In this document: positions 1 through 10,097 of the stretch, piece by piece | How the letters are laid out: each line of letters opens with the position of its first letter | Numbering within the stretch: position 1 is the first letter of the stretch | Assembly (NCBI GenBank): GCA_050747525.1 | Contig: JBOGOC010000035.1 | Coordinates: 1-64,000, forward strand | From: JBOGOC01 sp050747525 | GTDB lineage: Bacteria > Acidobacteriota > Polarisedimenticolia > JACPZX01 > DASXTC01 | Length of the DNA: 64,000 nucleotides | Reading direction: 5' to 3' | Position numbers and translations under genes: made by a program | Notes under the pieces: model-generated | What the model was told of the DNA's origin: nothing | Database searches by the model: none | The model's input: the letters and a program-made list of their open reading frames with translations, nothing else

Positions 1-300
1 GCCCAGCCACGCCCCGTGCCTCCGCCGCGCCAGGCACCCGCCCCCCCTGCTTCCGCCCCACGCCAGACTCCCGCTGCTCCTGCTTCCGCCCTCCGCCAGG
101 CCGCCCCGGGCGGAGCGCCTGTGACGATCCCCAGGGAGATGCTCGAGCAAGCCGTGAGGGAGAGCGTGATGGCCATGGCCGACAAGGTGGTGCGCGAGGT
201 GGCCTGGGAGGTGATCCCCGACCTGGCCGAAGCGATCATCCGTCGCAGGATCCGCGAGCTCGAGGAAGAAGCGGAACGGGGGGGAACGGAGAACGGATGA
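1..300 (+). CDS. C-terminal part of an unidentified protein (5' end outside window)
   Basis: The frame is open from the first base of the window, so this is the 3' end of a longer gene. About 40 residues are Pro/Ala-rich with an imperfect 11-residue repeat. A conserved-looking amphipathic helix follows, with the segment REVAWEVIPDLAEAIIRRRI and a charged Glu/Arg end. Similar tails (VxxVVPELAE-type) occur at the ends of response-regulator or zinc-ribbon signalling proteins in Acidobacteriota and Myxococcota; that link is from memory and I cannot name the domain. Its TGA stop overlaps the valS ATG (ATGA), so the two are translationally coupled. The N-terminal domain that would decide its function is not in the window. 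Confidence 0.7.
   Translation, partial: AQPRPVPPPRQAPAPPASAPRQTPAAPASALRQAAPGGAPVTIPREMLEQAVRESVMAMADKVVREVAWEVIPDLAEAIIRRRIRELEEEAERGGTENG
13..111 (+). repeat. Imperfect 33-base tandem repeat inside the partial gene
   Basis: Three degenerate copies of a 33-base unit, an exact multiple of codons. The second and third copies share the core CCTGCTTCCGCCC at 46 and 79. They encode the Pro/Ala linker repeat with ASAPRQ and ASALRQ cores. The linker probably expanded by slippage or recombination. It has no evident function beyond a flexible spacer. Confidence 0.5.
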
Positions 301-2951
301 GCGCGTCGCCCGCCGGGCCGATGGACAAGGTGTTCGACCCGCGGGCAGTGGAGCCGCGCTGGCGAGCCTGGTGGGAGGAGCACGCCCTCTTCCACGCTGA
401 TCCGGCCTCCGAGCGCCCGGCTTTCTGCATGGTGATCCCGCCTCCCAACATCACCGGCCGGCTGCACGTGGGCCACGGCCTCAACAACACACTCCAGGAT
501 ATTCTGGCCCGCTGGAAGCGCATGACGGGCCACGACGTCCTGTGGGTGCCCGGCACCGACCACGCCAGCATCGCGACGCACGTGATGATCGAACGCGAGC
601 TGGAGAAGGAAGGCCTGACCCGCCAGCAGCTGGGGCGTGAGGCGTTCCTGCAGCGTGCCTGGGCCTGGAAGGAGAAGTACGGCGGCGACATCGCCGAGCA
701 GCTCCGGCGGCTGGGAGCCTCCTGCGACTGGTCGCGCGAGCGCTTCACCATGGATCCGGGGCTCTCCAGAGCTGTCCGTGAGGTGTTCGTCCGTCTGTAC
801 GAGGACGGCCTCATCTACCGGGATCGCTACCTCATCAACTGGTGCCCCCGCTGTCGCACAGCCGTGTCGGATCTGGAGGTCGTCCACAAGGAGACGCAGG
901 GGCGGCTTTGGACGGTGAGCTATCCACTGGAGGGGGGAGGGGAGATCCGGGTGGCCACCACGCGGCCCGAGACCATCCTGGGAGACGCCGCCGTGGCGGT
1001 CCATCCGGACGATCCGCGCTACGCGTCCGTGGTGGGACGCTTCGTCATCCTCCCCGTGCTGGGGCGGCGCATCCCCGTAGTGGCCGACCCCTTCGTGGAC
1101 CCGGCGTTCGGCACGGGGGCGGTGAAGGTGACCCCCGCTCACGATCCCAACGACTTCCTGGCGGGGCGCCGGCTTGGGCTCGAGCCGATCGTGGTGATGG
1201 ACGAGCAGGCGCGCATGACGGCCGAGGCGGGCCCGTTCGCCGGCATGGATCGGTTCGCGTGCCGCGAGAAGCTGCTGGAGCGCCTCCGCGAAGAAGGAAG
1301 GATCGTCGAGGAGAAGCCGCACGTCCTGTCCATCGGCCGGTGCCAGCGCTGCGACTCGGTGCTCGAGCCGATGATCTCGCGCCAGTGGTTCGTGAAGATG
1401 GACCCCCTCGCCGCCCCGGCGCTCGAAGCGGTGGAGTCCGGGCGCATCCGCTTCGTCCCGGATGTCTGGCGCAAGACCTACTTCGAGTGGATGCGAAACA
1501 TCCGCGACTGGTGCATCTCGCGACAGCTCTGGTGGGGGCACCGCATCCCGGCCTGGTACTGCGACGAGTGCGGCGGCACGTTCGTGCTGAGGGAAGATCC
1601 TGCCGCCTGCCCGACGTGCTCGTCGGCGCTGCGCCAGGACTCCGACGTCCTGGACACGTGGTTCTCATCGGGGCTGTGGGCCTTCTCCACGCTGGGCTGG
1701 CCCGAGAGGACGCCCGAGCTGCGCCGCTACTACCCGACCTCCGTCCTGGTGACCGGCTACGACATCATCTTCTTCTGGGTCGCGCGGATGGTGATGATGG
1801 GGCTGCGGTTCATGGAGGAGATTCCCTTTCACGACGTCTTCTACAACGGGCTGGTGCGCGATGCGCACGGCGAGAAGATCAGCAAGATGAAGGGGAACGT
1901 GGTCGACCTGTTCGACCTGATGGACCAGTACGGCACCGACGCCGTGCGCTTCACCTTCGCGGCCATGTCCTCGCCCGGAGCCGACGTGCCGCTATCGCCC
2001 GGCCGGCTCGACGGGAGCCGCGCCTTCGCCAACAAGATCTGGAACGCGATGCGGTTCGCGCGACCCCACCTGGAGGCGGGCGCGGGACACGCGCTGCCGG
2101 CGGCCGGCCGGCTGTCTCCTGCGGATCGCTGGATTCTGAGCCGAGGGAGCCGCGTCGCCGCCCAGGTGGACGCGGCCCTGGCCGGATACCGCTTCGACGA
2201 AGCGGCTGCCGCTCTCTACCAGTTCGCATGGCACGAGGTGTGCGACTGGTACCTCGAGCTGATCAAGCCCGAGCTGGTCGCCGGAGGCCCGCAGGCCGAT
2301 GCCGCGCGCGCCACCCTCGCTCACACTCTCGACCGGCTGCTGCGCATGCTGCATCCCTTCATGCCGTTCATCACCGAGGAGCTGTGGCACGGAATGCCGC
2401 GGGCCACCGGGGACCCCGTGGCCCTGGCCGTGGCCGCGTTCCCGCGTCCCGAGCCCGATCGGGAAGACACGGATGCCGAACGGATGATCGACTGCCTCAT
2501 GGAGAACGTCACGGCCGCGCGCAACCTGCGCGCCTCGGCGGGCGTGCCTCCCGGAACCAGGGTCTCGCTGCGGATCCGTCCGCTGGACGAGAGATCGCGC
2601 GTGGATCTCGAGGCGCTCAAGGAGAGGATCCAGGTGCTGGCGCGCGCCTCCTCGGTGCAGATCGGAGACGACACCGGAGACGCCGCTGGGGCCGCCCGCG
2701 GCGTGAGCTCCACCGCCGCCATCGCCCTCGATCTGGCGGGAACGCTGGACGTGGCGTCCGAGCGCGCACGCCTGAGCAAGGAAATCGAGCGCCTCGACAA
2801 AGAGCTGTCGCAGCACGCGGCCAAGCTGGCCAACGGCCAGTTCCTCGAGCGCGCCCGGCCCGAGGCGATCCAGAAAGTGCGCGCCGCTCACGAAGAGGTG
2901 TCCGATCGGCTGGGGCGCCTCCGGGAGACGCTCGCGCAGCTGGCCTCCTGA
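297..2951 (+). CDS. valS: Valine--tRNA ligase
   Basis: Class I aminoacyl-tRNA synthetase that charges tRNA(Val) with valine. The HIGH-type motif is LHVGHG near residues 58-63. The CP1 editing region follows, with the family segment ATTRPETILGD near residue 220. The second signature near residue 525 reads KISKMKGN instead of the usual KMSKS. The anticodon-binding domain comes after, and a C-terminal Glu/Lys/Arg-rich coiled coil (about 815-884) is typical of ValRS. The length of 884 aa is normal. The ATG overlaps the upstream TGA (ATGA); a second Met at residue 9 is an alternative start. It is followed by nadC after 8 bases. Identity is secure. Confidence 0.97.
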   Translation: MSASPAGPMDKVFDPRAVEPRWRAWWEEHALFHADPASERPAFCMVIPPPNITGRLHVGHGLNNTLQDILARWKRMTGHDVLWVPGTDHASIATHVMIERELEKEGLTRQQLGREAFLQRAWAWKEKYGGDIAEQLRRLGASCDWSRERFTMDPGLSRAVREVFVRLYEDGLIYRDRYLINWCPRCRTAVSDLEVVHKETQGRLWTVSYPLEGGGEIRVATTRPETILGDAAVAVHPDDPRYASVVGRFVILPVLGRRIPVVADPFVDPAFGTGAVKVTPAHDPNDFLAGRRLGLEPIVVMDEQARMTAEAGPFAGMDRFACREKLLERLREEGRIVEEKPHVLSIGRCQRCDSVLEPMISRQWFVKMDPLAAPALEAVESGRIRFVPDVWRKTYFEWMRNIRDWCISRQLWWGHRIPAWYCDECGGTFVLREDPAACPTCSSALRQDSDVLDTWFSSGLWAFSTLGWPERTPELRRYYPTSVLVTGYDIIFFWVARMVMMGLRFMEEIPFHDVFYNGLVRDAHGEKISKMKGNVVDLFDLMDQYGTDAVRFTFAAMSSPGADVPLSPGRLDGSRAFANKIWNAMRFARPHLEAGAGHALPAAGRLSPADRWILSRGSRVAAQVDAALAGYRFDEAAAALYQFAWHEVCDWYLELIKPELVAGGPQADAARATLAHTLDRLLRMLHPFMPFITEELWHGMPRATGDPVALAVAAFPRPEPDREDTDAERMIDCLMENVTAARNLRASAGVPPGTRVSLRIRPLDERSRVDLEALKERIQVLARASSVQIGDDTGDAAGAARGVSSTAAIALDLAGTLDVASERARLSKEIERLDKELSQHAAKLANGQFLERARPEAIQKVRAAHEEVSDRLGRLRETLAQLAS

Positions 2952-2959
2952 ACGCGGCC

Positions 2960-3808
2960 ATGAGAAGCATCCCCTGGAACGCGATCGCGCGGCTGGCCAG
3001 AGAGGGGCTTCAGGAAGACATCGGTCCGGGGGACGTGACCTCGCAGGCGCTGGTCGTGGCCGGCGCCCGTGCCCGGGGCGTCATCCTGGCCCAGGAGCCC
3101 CTGGTGGCCGCGGGCCTGGAGCCGGCGCGCCTCTGCTTCCTCTGGCTGGACCGGCAGGCCCGCTTCCCGGTGCTGAGGGACGCTGGAGATCGTCTGGCCG
3201 CAGGGGAGCCGCTCCTGATCGTCGAAGGGTCGGCCCGCGCCATCCTGATGGCCGAGCGCACCGCCCTGAACTTTCTCGCGCGCCTGTCCGGGATCGCCAC
3301 CGCCGCGCGACGATGCGTGGACGCTCTGCAGGACCTCGACTGCGAGGTGTACGCGACACGCAAGACGACGCCGGGATGGCGCTGGCTCGAGAAGGACGCG
3401 GTGGCCGCAGGCGGAGCGCAGCCCCACCGCGCGGGGCTTCACGACGCCGTGCTCATCAAGGACAACCACCTCGTCGTGGGCGGCGGGGTGACATCATGCG
3501 TCCATGCCGCTCGATCCGCCTATGGGACGGGAATGGTGATCGAAGTGGAGGTGGAGTCGATCGAGCAGCTCGAGGAGGCGCTCGAGGCGGGAGCCGACGT
3601 CATCCTCCTGGACAACATGCCGGTTCCGGTCATGGCCGAGGCCGCGCGCCGCGTGCGTGGCCGCGCCGTTCTGGAGGCCTCGGGCGGGATCACTCCCGAC
3701 ACGCTGAGGGCGGTGGCCTCCACGGGGGTGCAGCGCATCTCGCTGGGCGCTCTGACCCATTCGTCTCCCGCGGCCAGCCTGAGCCTGGTCCTGGAGCCCC
3801 TGGCATGA
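2960..3808 (+). CDS. nadC: Nicotinate-nucleotide pyrophosphorylase (carboxylating), quinolinate phosphoribosyltransferase
   Basis: Converts quinolinate and PRPP to nicotinate mononucleotide, CO2 and pyrophosphate in de novo NAD synthesis. The 282-aa length fits the family. Visible features are the N-terminal EDIGPGDVTS segment, the TRKTTPGWR motif near residue 132, the substrate-binding lysine in LIKDNHL, EVEVES with acidic metal and substrate residues, and the C-terminal LEASGGITPDT. The ATG at 2960 lies 8 bases after the valS stop and matches the usual N-terminus. Its stop overlaps the birA start (ATGA), placing it in the valS-nadC-birA-coaX cluster. No nadA or nadB is in the window. Confidence 0.96.
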   Translation: MRSIPWNAIARLAREGLQEDIGPGDVTSQALVVAGARARGVILAQEPLVAAGLEPARLCFLWLDRQARFPVLRDAGDRLAAGEPLLIVEGSARAILMAERTALNFLARLSGIATAARRCVDALQDLDCEVYATRKTTPGWRWLEKDAVAAGGAQPHRAGLHDAVLIKDNHLVVGGGVTSCVHAARSAYGTGMVIEVEVESIEQLEEALEAGADVILLDNMPVPVMAEAARRVRGRAVLEASGGITPDTLRAVASTGVQRISLGALTHSSPAASLSLVLEPLA

Positions 3809-4650
3809 GCGCTCCGGCCGAAGCCGCGTTTCCTGCGGCCGCGCTGCGCGACGCCCTGGAAGCCGCGCGCCCCCGGCGGATCGTGGGATGCAGCCTCGAG
3901 CACCACGCCAGCCTGGAGTCGACCAACGACCGGGCCCGGGACCTGAGCCTGGAGGGGGCTGCCGAGGGGACCGTGGTGATCGCCGACGAGCAGACCCGGG
4001 GCCGCGGACGCAGCGGCCGATCGTGGCATTCTCCCGCCGGGCCCGGCCTCTACCTGTCGGTGCTCCTTCGACCTGCGGGCCGCACCGATCGCTCCCCGCT
4101 GCTCGCCCTGGCTACGGCCGTGGCCGCGGCCGAGGGGCTGCGCCGCGCGGCCGGCGTGGGGGTGTTCATCAAGTGGCCCAACGATCTGGTCATGCTCGAC
4201 GAGGCGGGCCGACGGCTCAAGGTCGGAGGGATACTGACCGAGGCGCGCGCCGGGGCCGAGGGGCTGCGAGACGTGGTGGTGGGGATCGGGGTGAACGTCA
4301 ACCACCAGCCCCACGACTTTCCCGCGGCGCTGGCCCGCATGGCGACCTCCCTGAGGATGGCCCGCGGGCGCGTCGTGGATCGCGCCGGCGTCGCCCTCGA
4401 GATCCTGTGCAGCCTGGACGACTGGTACCGTGTGTGGTGCGAAGCGGGTGACACGCCCCTGCTGGACGCCTACAGGGCGAGCGCCGTGGACCTGGAGGAT
4501 CGCGTGGTCCGCGTGACCGAGGGGCAGGGGCCGGCCTGGGAGGGGATCACCGCGGGACTGGCCGACGACGGCGGACTCCGCGTGCGCCGCCGCGGCGAGG
4601 ACCTGGTGACCGTCCGCTACGGCGAGATCGAGCGCGTGGAGGAGATCTAG
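3805..4650 (+). CDS. birA: Biotin--[acetyl-CoA-carboxylase] ligase (monofunctional BirA type)
   Basis: Activates biotin as biotinyl-5'-AMP and transfers it to the biotin carboxyl carrier protein. The 281-aa protein has the biotin/lipoate ligase core with SLESTNDRA, the adenylate-binding loop GRGRSGRSW (near residues 69-77), the KWPNDL motif near residue 124 and KVGGILTEA. A small C-terminal SH3-like domain follows. There is no N-terminal winged helix, so it is probably not a repressor of biotin genes. The start is the ATG overlapping the nadC stop. The stop TAG abuts the coaX start. Confidence 0.95.
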   Translation: MSAPAEAAFPAAALRDALEAARPRRIVGCSLEHHASLESTNDRARDLSLEGAAEGTVVIADEQTRGRGRSGRSWHSPAGPGLYLSVLLRPAGRTDRSPLLALATAVAAAEGLRRAAGVGVFIKWPNDLVMLDEAGRRLKVGGILTEARAGAEGLRDVVVGIGVNVNHQPHDFPAALARMATSLRMARGRVVDRAGVALEILCSLDDWYRVWCEAGDTPLLDAYRASAVDLEDRVVRVTEGQGPAWEGITAGLADDGGLRVRRRGEDLVTVRYGEIERVEEI

Positions 4651-4652
4651 TG

Positions 4653-5419
<767 letters not shown>

Positions 5420-5423
<4 letters not shown>

Positions 5424-6556
5424 ACCTCCTGTTCGTGTGCACCGCCAACCTTCATCGCAGCCCTCTGGCCGCCACCCTCATGGCCGCCCTCCTCGAGAAG
5501 GACGGCCGATCGGACGTCACGGTCGCTTCGGCCGGCCTGCGCACGGTGGACGGCCTTCCCGCGCTTCCCGAAGCCTGCGATCTGGCCCGCGAGATGGATG
5601 GGATCGATCTGTCCGCGCACCGATCGCGCCGCCTGACCGCCGGGCTGCTCTCGGAAGCCGATGTCATCCTGGTCATGGAGGCGGATCAGCTTCTCCTCAT
5701 CGAGGAGATCGACGCGGGGAGCGCACGGCGCGCGCGCCTCCTGGGAGACTACGCAGAGCCGGGGTGCGGGATCGCGCCGGGGGAGGACGTCCCCGACTTC
5801 GAGCCGGGAGAGCCGGCCAGCTTCCAGCGAAGCCACGACGTCCTCTCGGTCTGCGTGAAGCGCCTGTACCGCTCCCTGGAGGAGATCCCGCAGGAAGTGT
5901 ACGCCGCGTCCGTGGAGCGCCTCTTCCGCGAGAGGACCGGGGGCACGCTGTCGCTGGCCCCCGCGGACTGGGACCGGATCGATGGCTGGTGGCGGCGCGG
6001 TGTCCCGCTGTGGATCGTGCTGGACAGCCTGCGCGAGACGATGCACCGGACCGGTGGACGCGGCGATGGCCGCCGCATGCGGCGCCTGAGCTACTGCGCG
6101 CCCGCAGTGGAGGATCGCTACACGGCCTGGACGCGCTCCCGCGAAGGCTCGCGGCAATCGGCCGCGGGGGCCCCCCATCTGCCTTCGGGACTCCAGGCCG
6201 CCGTCGAGACCCTGCGCGCGGCAGCGCACCGCGCGCGCGAGGCGGGGCTTGCGTCAGTGGCTGAGGCCCTCGATCAGTGCGCCGGCGAGGCCGAGGCCAT
6301 CCCCTCGCCTTCGGCTCCCACGGACGAGCGGCTCCTGCTGGACCAGATCGACGAACGGCTCTCCGAGCGCCTTCGTGAGGCTGCCGGCGAGATCCTGCGC
6401 AACGAGGTCCGCGACGATGCGGTGCACGAGCTGGCCATCCATCGGGAACGGATGTCCCCGAAGGCCTTCGACGCCACCGTGGCTCGGCTGGCGGACCGCC
6501 GCCTTCGTTCCAGGCTGGGCGTCCCGGACCTTCACGAAACCCTCCACGAGGTTTGA
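5420..6556 (+). CDS. Low-molecular-weight protein-tyrosine/arginine phosphatase fused to a C-terminal helical domain
   Basis: The first ~155 residues are an LMW phosphatase. The signature C-x5-R-S is CTANLHRSP at residues 7-15, followed by VASAGLRTVDG and VMEADQLLLI. The general-acid region reads PDFEPGEP rather than the usual DP[YF]. From about residue 163 a second conserved region begins, with LAPADWDRIDGWWRRGVPL and, near residue 230, LSYCAPAVE. I recall this region as a stand-alone protein of unknown function in Acidobacteriota and deltaproteobacteria. A Glu/Arg-rich helical tail runs to residue 378. A normal family member is about 150 aa. The start is the GTG overlapping the coaX stop. 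Dephosphorylation activity is likely; the substrate is unknown. Confidence 0.8.
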
Positions 6557-6626
6557 CCCGCAGCCATCGCACCCGGTAATCTCCAGCAACCCGTGAGGAG
6601 GGCTCGCCCGGCCAGGCCCCTCCCAC

Positions 6627-9086
6627 GTGATCCGACGTCCACTCTTCTGGTCCGCGTTCTTCTTCGCCGCGGGGATTCTGATCCCTCACGGCGGGCTCCC
6701 ATCCATGGCCTGGGGCGCCATCGCGTCTGTGCTGCTGCTGGGCGGGCTGGCTCTGACCGTGATCTCGCGCTCGGGCTCCGGACGTGTGGCCGCGGCGCTG
6801 TGTGTCCTGTGCGGCTGGGGCGCCACGGGCGCATGTGCGGGGGCCCTGTCCGACGCTGCCGCCATGCCTCCGGGCATCGCCTCGCTCGTGGACCGCCACG
6901 CCGACGCACTGGCCCAGGGCGCGGAGGTGACCGGACGATTGGCCTCCGCCGTCACCGTGCGGGCTCCCTCGCGCGGAGGTCCCTGCGCCGTGGAGGCGGC
7001 GGTCGCCGTGCGCCGCATCCGGATCGGGCGGATCACGCACCCGGTGGAGGGGAGGCTCGCGCTGCGCGCCGCCGCATCCTGCGCGGAGGCGCGGGAGCTG
7101 CCGGGCCGCTGGCAGCGGGGGGATCGCGTGCGCCTCTTCGCCCGCGTGGCACATGCACGCGTGAGCGACACTCCGGGGAGCTTCGATGCCGCGCGGCGCC
7201 AGCGAAGCCGGGGCCTTCAGGGGACCGCGTACGTGAAGTCGATGCGCCTGGTGACGGTCCATGCGGCCTCCAGGCCGGGACCCCTCTGCCGGATGATGCG
7301 GCGCATCGATCGTTTCCGCGCGTCCCTCCTGGACGGAATCGCGGCCGCGTTCGGAACGACGCGAGGGGGACGTCGCGCCGCGGCCGTGTCCTCGGCGCTC
7401 CTGCTGGGCGAAAGGGGAGAGCTTCGGGCCGAGGATGGTCGGCGGCTTCAGGAGTCAGGTCTGACCCACCTTCTGGCCGTCAGCGGATTCAACGTCGCGA
7501 TCCTGAGCGCCCTGTGCCTCGCGGCCGCCGGCACGATCGGCTTCCGGGGAAGACCGGCCGCGGCGCTGTGCCTGGGAGCGCTGGCGGCCTACCTGCTGCT
7601 GAACCGGGACGAGAGCTCGGTGGCGCGCGCGGTGCTCATGGCCGCGGCCCTGCTGGGAGCGCGGGGTGCCGGCCTGTGGGGCGACCCGCGCAACAGTCTC
7701 GGCATGGCCGCGCTGCTCCTGCTGGCTCAAAGCCCTGCCCGCGCCCTGGACGCCGGTTTCCAGCTGACGTTCGCGGCCACGCTGGCTCTCCTGGAGCTGG
7801 ACCTCCTGCACGGCGCCCCGGATGGCCGCAGGATCCGCCACCGGGTGAGGGACCTGGCCGCGGCCACCGTGGCAGCCATGCTGGTGACCGCCCCGATCGC
7901 CGCCTGGCACTTCAACCGGGTCTGTCCGGGGGCTCTGCCCGCCAACCTGCTCGCCGGCCCGCTGATGAGCGCGGCCTTCGTGCTGGTGCTCTGCCTGGTG
8001 GGGGCCGCTCCCGCCAGCCCGGTGGCGGCCCACGTCATCGCCATGATTGTGGATCGCCTCGTGGATCTGGTGTTCGTGGTGTCCGATCTGGTGGCGGCCG
8101 TTCCAGGCCTGAGCTACCGGCGCCCGACACCGCATCTCGCGGGGATCGCGGCCTACATGGCAGCGCTCGCCGCCGCCGTCCTGCTGAGGCGCGCCGGACG
8201 GACCCATGCGGCGTGTGCCGCGTGGGTCCTCTGGGGGATCACCGCCGCATGGATGGCATGGCCTCTCGAAACGCGCGACAGGCCCGAAGGCCTGCGCATC
8301 ACCGCCCTGGACGTCGGGCAGGGAGACGCCGTGCTGGTGGAAACACCTGGAGGAGAACGGCTCCTCGTGGACGCAGGAGGATCGGCGAGCGGGGATTTCG
8401 ATGTCGGGGAGCGCGTGGTGAGCCGCGCCCTGTGGCACCTCGGCATCGCCTCGCTGGACGCTTTGGTGCTCACTCATGCCGATCAGGATCACGTGGGAGG
8501 GGCGGCCGCAGTGGCCCGCAACTTCGACCCGCCGGAGATATGGGTCCCACCCGAGTGGCACGAAAGGGGCGGTGCCCGCGCCCGCCGGCTGGCGCGAGCC
8601 GCCGATGCCGGCACATGGATACGCCAGGTCCGGACGGGAGACGCCCTGTGCCTGAACGGGAGCCGTGTCGAAGTGCTTCATCCGACCGGGAGAGGCGATC
8701 CGGGGGACAACGAGCGCTCCATCGTCCTGCGGCTCGCCGCACCGGGCGGTGGAGCGCTGATGATGGGCGATGCCGGGGCTCCGGCCGAAAGGAGGATCGA
8801 CTGGGGAGGCGTGCGCGCGCGGCTGCTCAAGGTGGGGCACCACGGCAGCCGGGGAGGCTCATCCGCGCAGTTCCTGATGACGGCCGGGCCGCGCGTGGCT
8901 CTCATTTCGTGCGGGCGCGGCAACAGGTTCGGGCATCCTCATCCCCAGACGCTGGCCCGACTGCGGAGCGCGCGCGTCCGCGTCCTGCGCACCGATCGAC
9001 ACGGCACCGTCTGGGTCGAGCTGCTGCCCGGCGCCACCCGCCTGGGCGGCCTTTTCAAAAATCCAGATCGAAGGGCCTGGGAATGA
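6627..9086 (+). CDS. comEC: ComEC/Rec2-type DNA uptake channel
   Basis: Inner-membrane channel that carries single-stranded DNA into the cytoplasm during natural transformation. The 819-aa protein has N-terminal membrane segments and a DUF4131-like soluble region. The multi-helix competence domain spans about 215-500, with LTHLLAVSGFNVAILSALCL. A complete C-terminal metallo-beta-lactamase domain (about 555-800) has DVGQGDA, the metal motif THADQDHVGG near residue 616, and VGHHGSRG. The GTG start follows a 70-base gap, so it may be the last gene of the upstream cluster. Its 3' end overlaps the convergent protease gene by 32 bases. No type IV pilus or comEA gene is in the window. Confidence 0.93.
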   Translation: MIRRPLFWSAFFFAAGILIPHGGLPSMAWGAIASVLLLGGLALTVISRSGSGRVAAALCVLCGWGATGACAGALSDAAAMPPGIASLVDRHADALAQGAEVTGRLASAVTVRAPSRGGPCAVEAAVAVRRIRIGRITHPVEGRLALRAAASCAEARELPGRWQRGDRVRLFARVAHARVSDTPGSFDAARRQRSRGLQGTAYVKSMRLVTVHAASRPGPLCRMMRRIDRFRASLLDGIAAAFGTTRGGRRAAAVSSALLLGERGELRAEDGRRLQESGLTHLLAVSGFNVAILSALCLAAAGTIGFRGRPAAALCLGALAAYLLLNRDESSVARAVLMAAALLGARGAGLWGDPRNSLGMAALLLLAQSPARALDAGFQLTFAATLALLELDLLHGAPDGRRIRHRVRDLAAATVAAMLVTAPIAAWHFNRVCPGALPANLLAGPLMSAAFVLVLCLVGAAPASPVAAHVIAMIVDRLVDLVFVVSDLVAAVPGLSYRRPTPHLAGIAAYMAALAAAVLLRRAGRTHAACAAWVLWGITAAWMAWPLETRDRPEGLRITALDVGQGDAVLVETPGGERLLVDAGGSASGDFDVGERVVSRALWHLGIASLDALVLTHADQDHVGGAAAVARNFDPPEIWVPPEWHERGGARARRLARAADAGTWIRQVRTGDALCLNGSRVEVLHPTGRGDPGDNERSIVLRLAAPGGGALMMGDAGAPAERRIDWGGVRARLLKVGHHGSRGGSSAQFLMTAGPRVALISCGRGNRFGHPHPQTLARLRSARVRVLRTDRHGTVWVELLPGATRLGGLFKNPDRRAWE

Positions 9087-10002
9087 AGCAGAGCACCAGC
9101 ACGATCATCGCCAGCACGGCGATGGCGACACGGCCCCGGCTCAGGGGAGGCGAAGAATCACTCACCGGAGGATGCCGGGGACCGAACACCACCAGCAGCA
9201 GGGCAAAGAACAGCCACCCCGGAAACACCAGCAGGCCCAGGACCACGAACCCTCCTACCAGGATGCGCGAGGCAAGTCGATGGACGCGGGGAGAGATCGC
9301 GTAGCAGATGTGGCCGCCATCCAGCTGCCCCACGGGAAACAGGTTGACCGCCGTGGCGAGGCAGCCGACCCACCCCGCCATGAGCGGGCCGCACAAGAGC
9401 ATGTTGTCCTCGGGCGCCGAGGAGAAGACAGGGAGCATCCATGTGATGAGGAGGGGAAGCCCCACCTCACCTCCTTCGCCACGACCGGTGGTGACCAGGG
9501 TCGGCGCCCACAGCCCGTAGGCCAGAACGGGGATGGCCACGATGAATCCTGCCAGCGGTCCGGCCACGCCGATGTCGAACAGCGCCCGCCGGTCGGGGAT
9601 GGGGGCACGGATCCGGATGAAGGCTCCGAAGGTCCCCATCAGGAACGGCGGGGGAGCGGGCAGGAAGTAGGGAGGGGAGGCGTCCACCCGGTACAGAAGG
9701 CAGGCGATGTAGTGCCCCATCTCGTGTGCCCCGAGGATCGCGATCAGGCAGAGGCTGTACGAGAGGCCCAGGGAGAGATACCCCGGATCCACCAGCAGCA
9801 CCATCGACGTCTCGCCGGTGGCGGCCAGCGCCCCGGCCAGGGTCATCGTGTAGAAGCTCGCCGCCAGCAGACCGAGGTGCTTCGCCACCTGCCATGAAGT
9901 CAGGGGATTCATCTTCAGCTGGGACATGGGCGAGCTGCCCGGCAGGATCGGAACGTGGAGCTCGGGGGGTGCGGCCGAAGGGGGATGCTCGCCGGAAGTC
10001 AT
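9055..10002 (-). CDS. Site-2 protease family (M50) membrane metallopeptidase
   Basis: Intramembrane zinc protease of 315 aa. The zinc motif HEMGH is near residues 92-96, in the segment LGAHEMGHYIACL. The third ligand region near 221-228 is FPVGQLDGGH, matching the NPxPxxxLDGG pattern with NLFPVGQLDGG. Several hydrophobic helices flank these motifs. It has no PDZ domain, unlike RseP, so it is closer to the compact EcsB/SREBP-type group. Substrates cannot be inferred; such enzymes often process anti-sigma factors. The ATG sits about 10 bases downstream of TATACT on the minus strand, implying a very short or absent leader. It is convergent with comEC. Confidence 0.9.
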   Translation of the reverse strand: MTSGEHPPSAAPPELHVPILPGSSPMSQLKMNPLTSWQVAKHLGLLAASFYTMTLAGALAATGETSMVLLVDPGYLSLGLSYSLCLIAILGAHEMGHYIACLLYRVDASPPYFLPAPPPFLMGTFGAFIRIRAPIPDRRALFDIGVAGPLAGFIVAIPVLAYGLWAPTLVTTGRGEGGEVGLPLLITWMLPVFSSAPEDNMLLCGPLMAGWVGCLATAVNLFPVGQLDGGHICYAISPRVHRLASRILVGGFVVLGLLVFPGWLFFALLLVVFGPRHPPVSDSSPPLSRGRVAIAVLAMIVLVLCFIPRPFDLDF

Positions 10003-10011
10003 CGTCCGGCG

Positions 10012-10017
10012 AGTATA
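10012..10017 (-). promoter_or_regulatory. Candidate -10 element of the site-2 protease gene
   Basis: TATACT on the minus strand ends about 10 bases before the ATG at 10002. Transcription would begin within a few bases of the start codon. No good -35 hexamer is visible 16-18 bases upstream, so this is only a candidate. Confidence 0.4.
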
Positions 10018-10097
10018 ACGGCGCCTTCCCCGGCCACGCCATACGGGCAGGATGACGGGTACCCGGCATGGATGGGTGCTATGATGGAGTTACGGAG

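Noticed and set aside
10068..10097. Start of the PEGA gene at ATG 10068
   Set aside because: It would add ten residues before the signal peptide and lies upstream of a possible -10 hexamer; GGAG is well placed only for ATG 10098.
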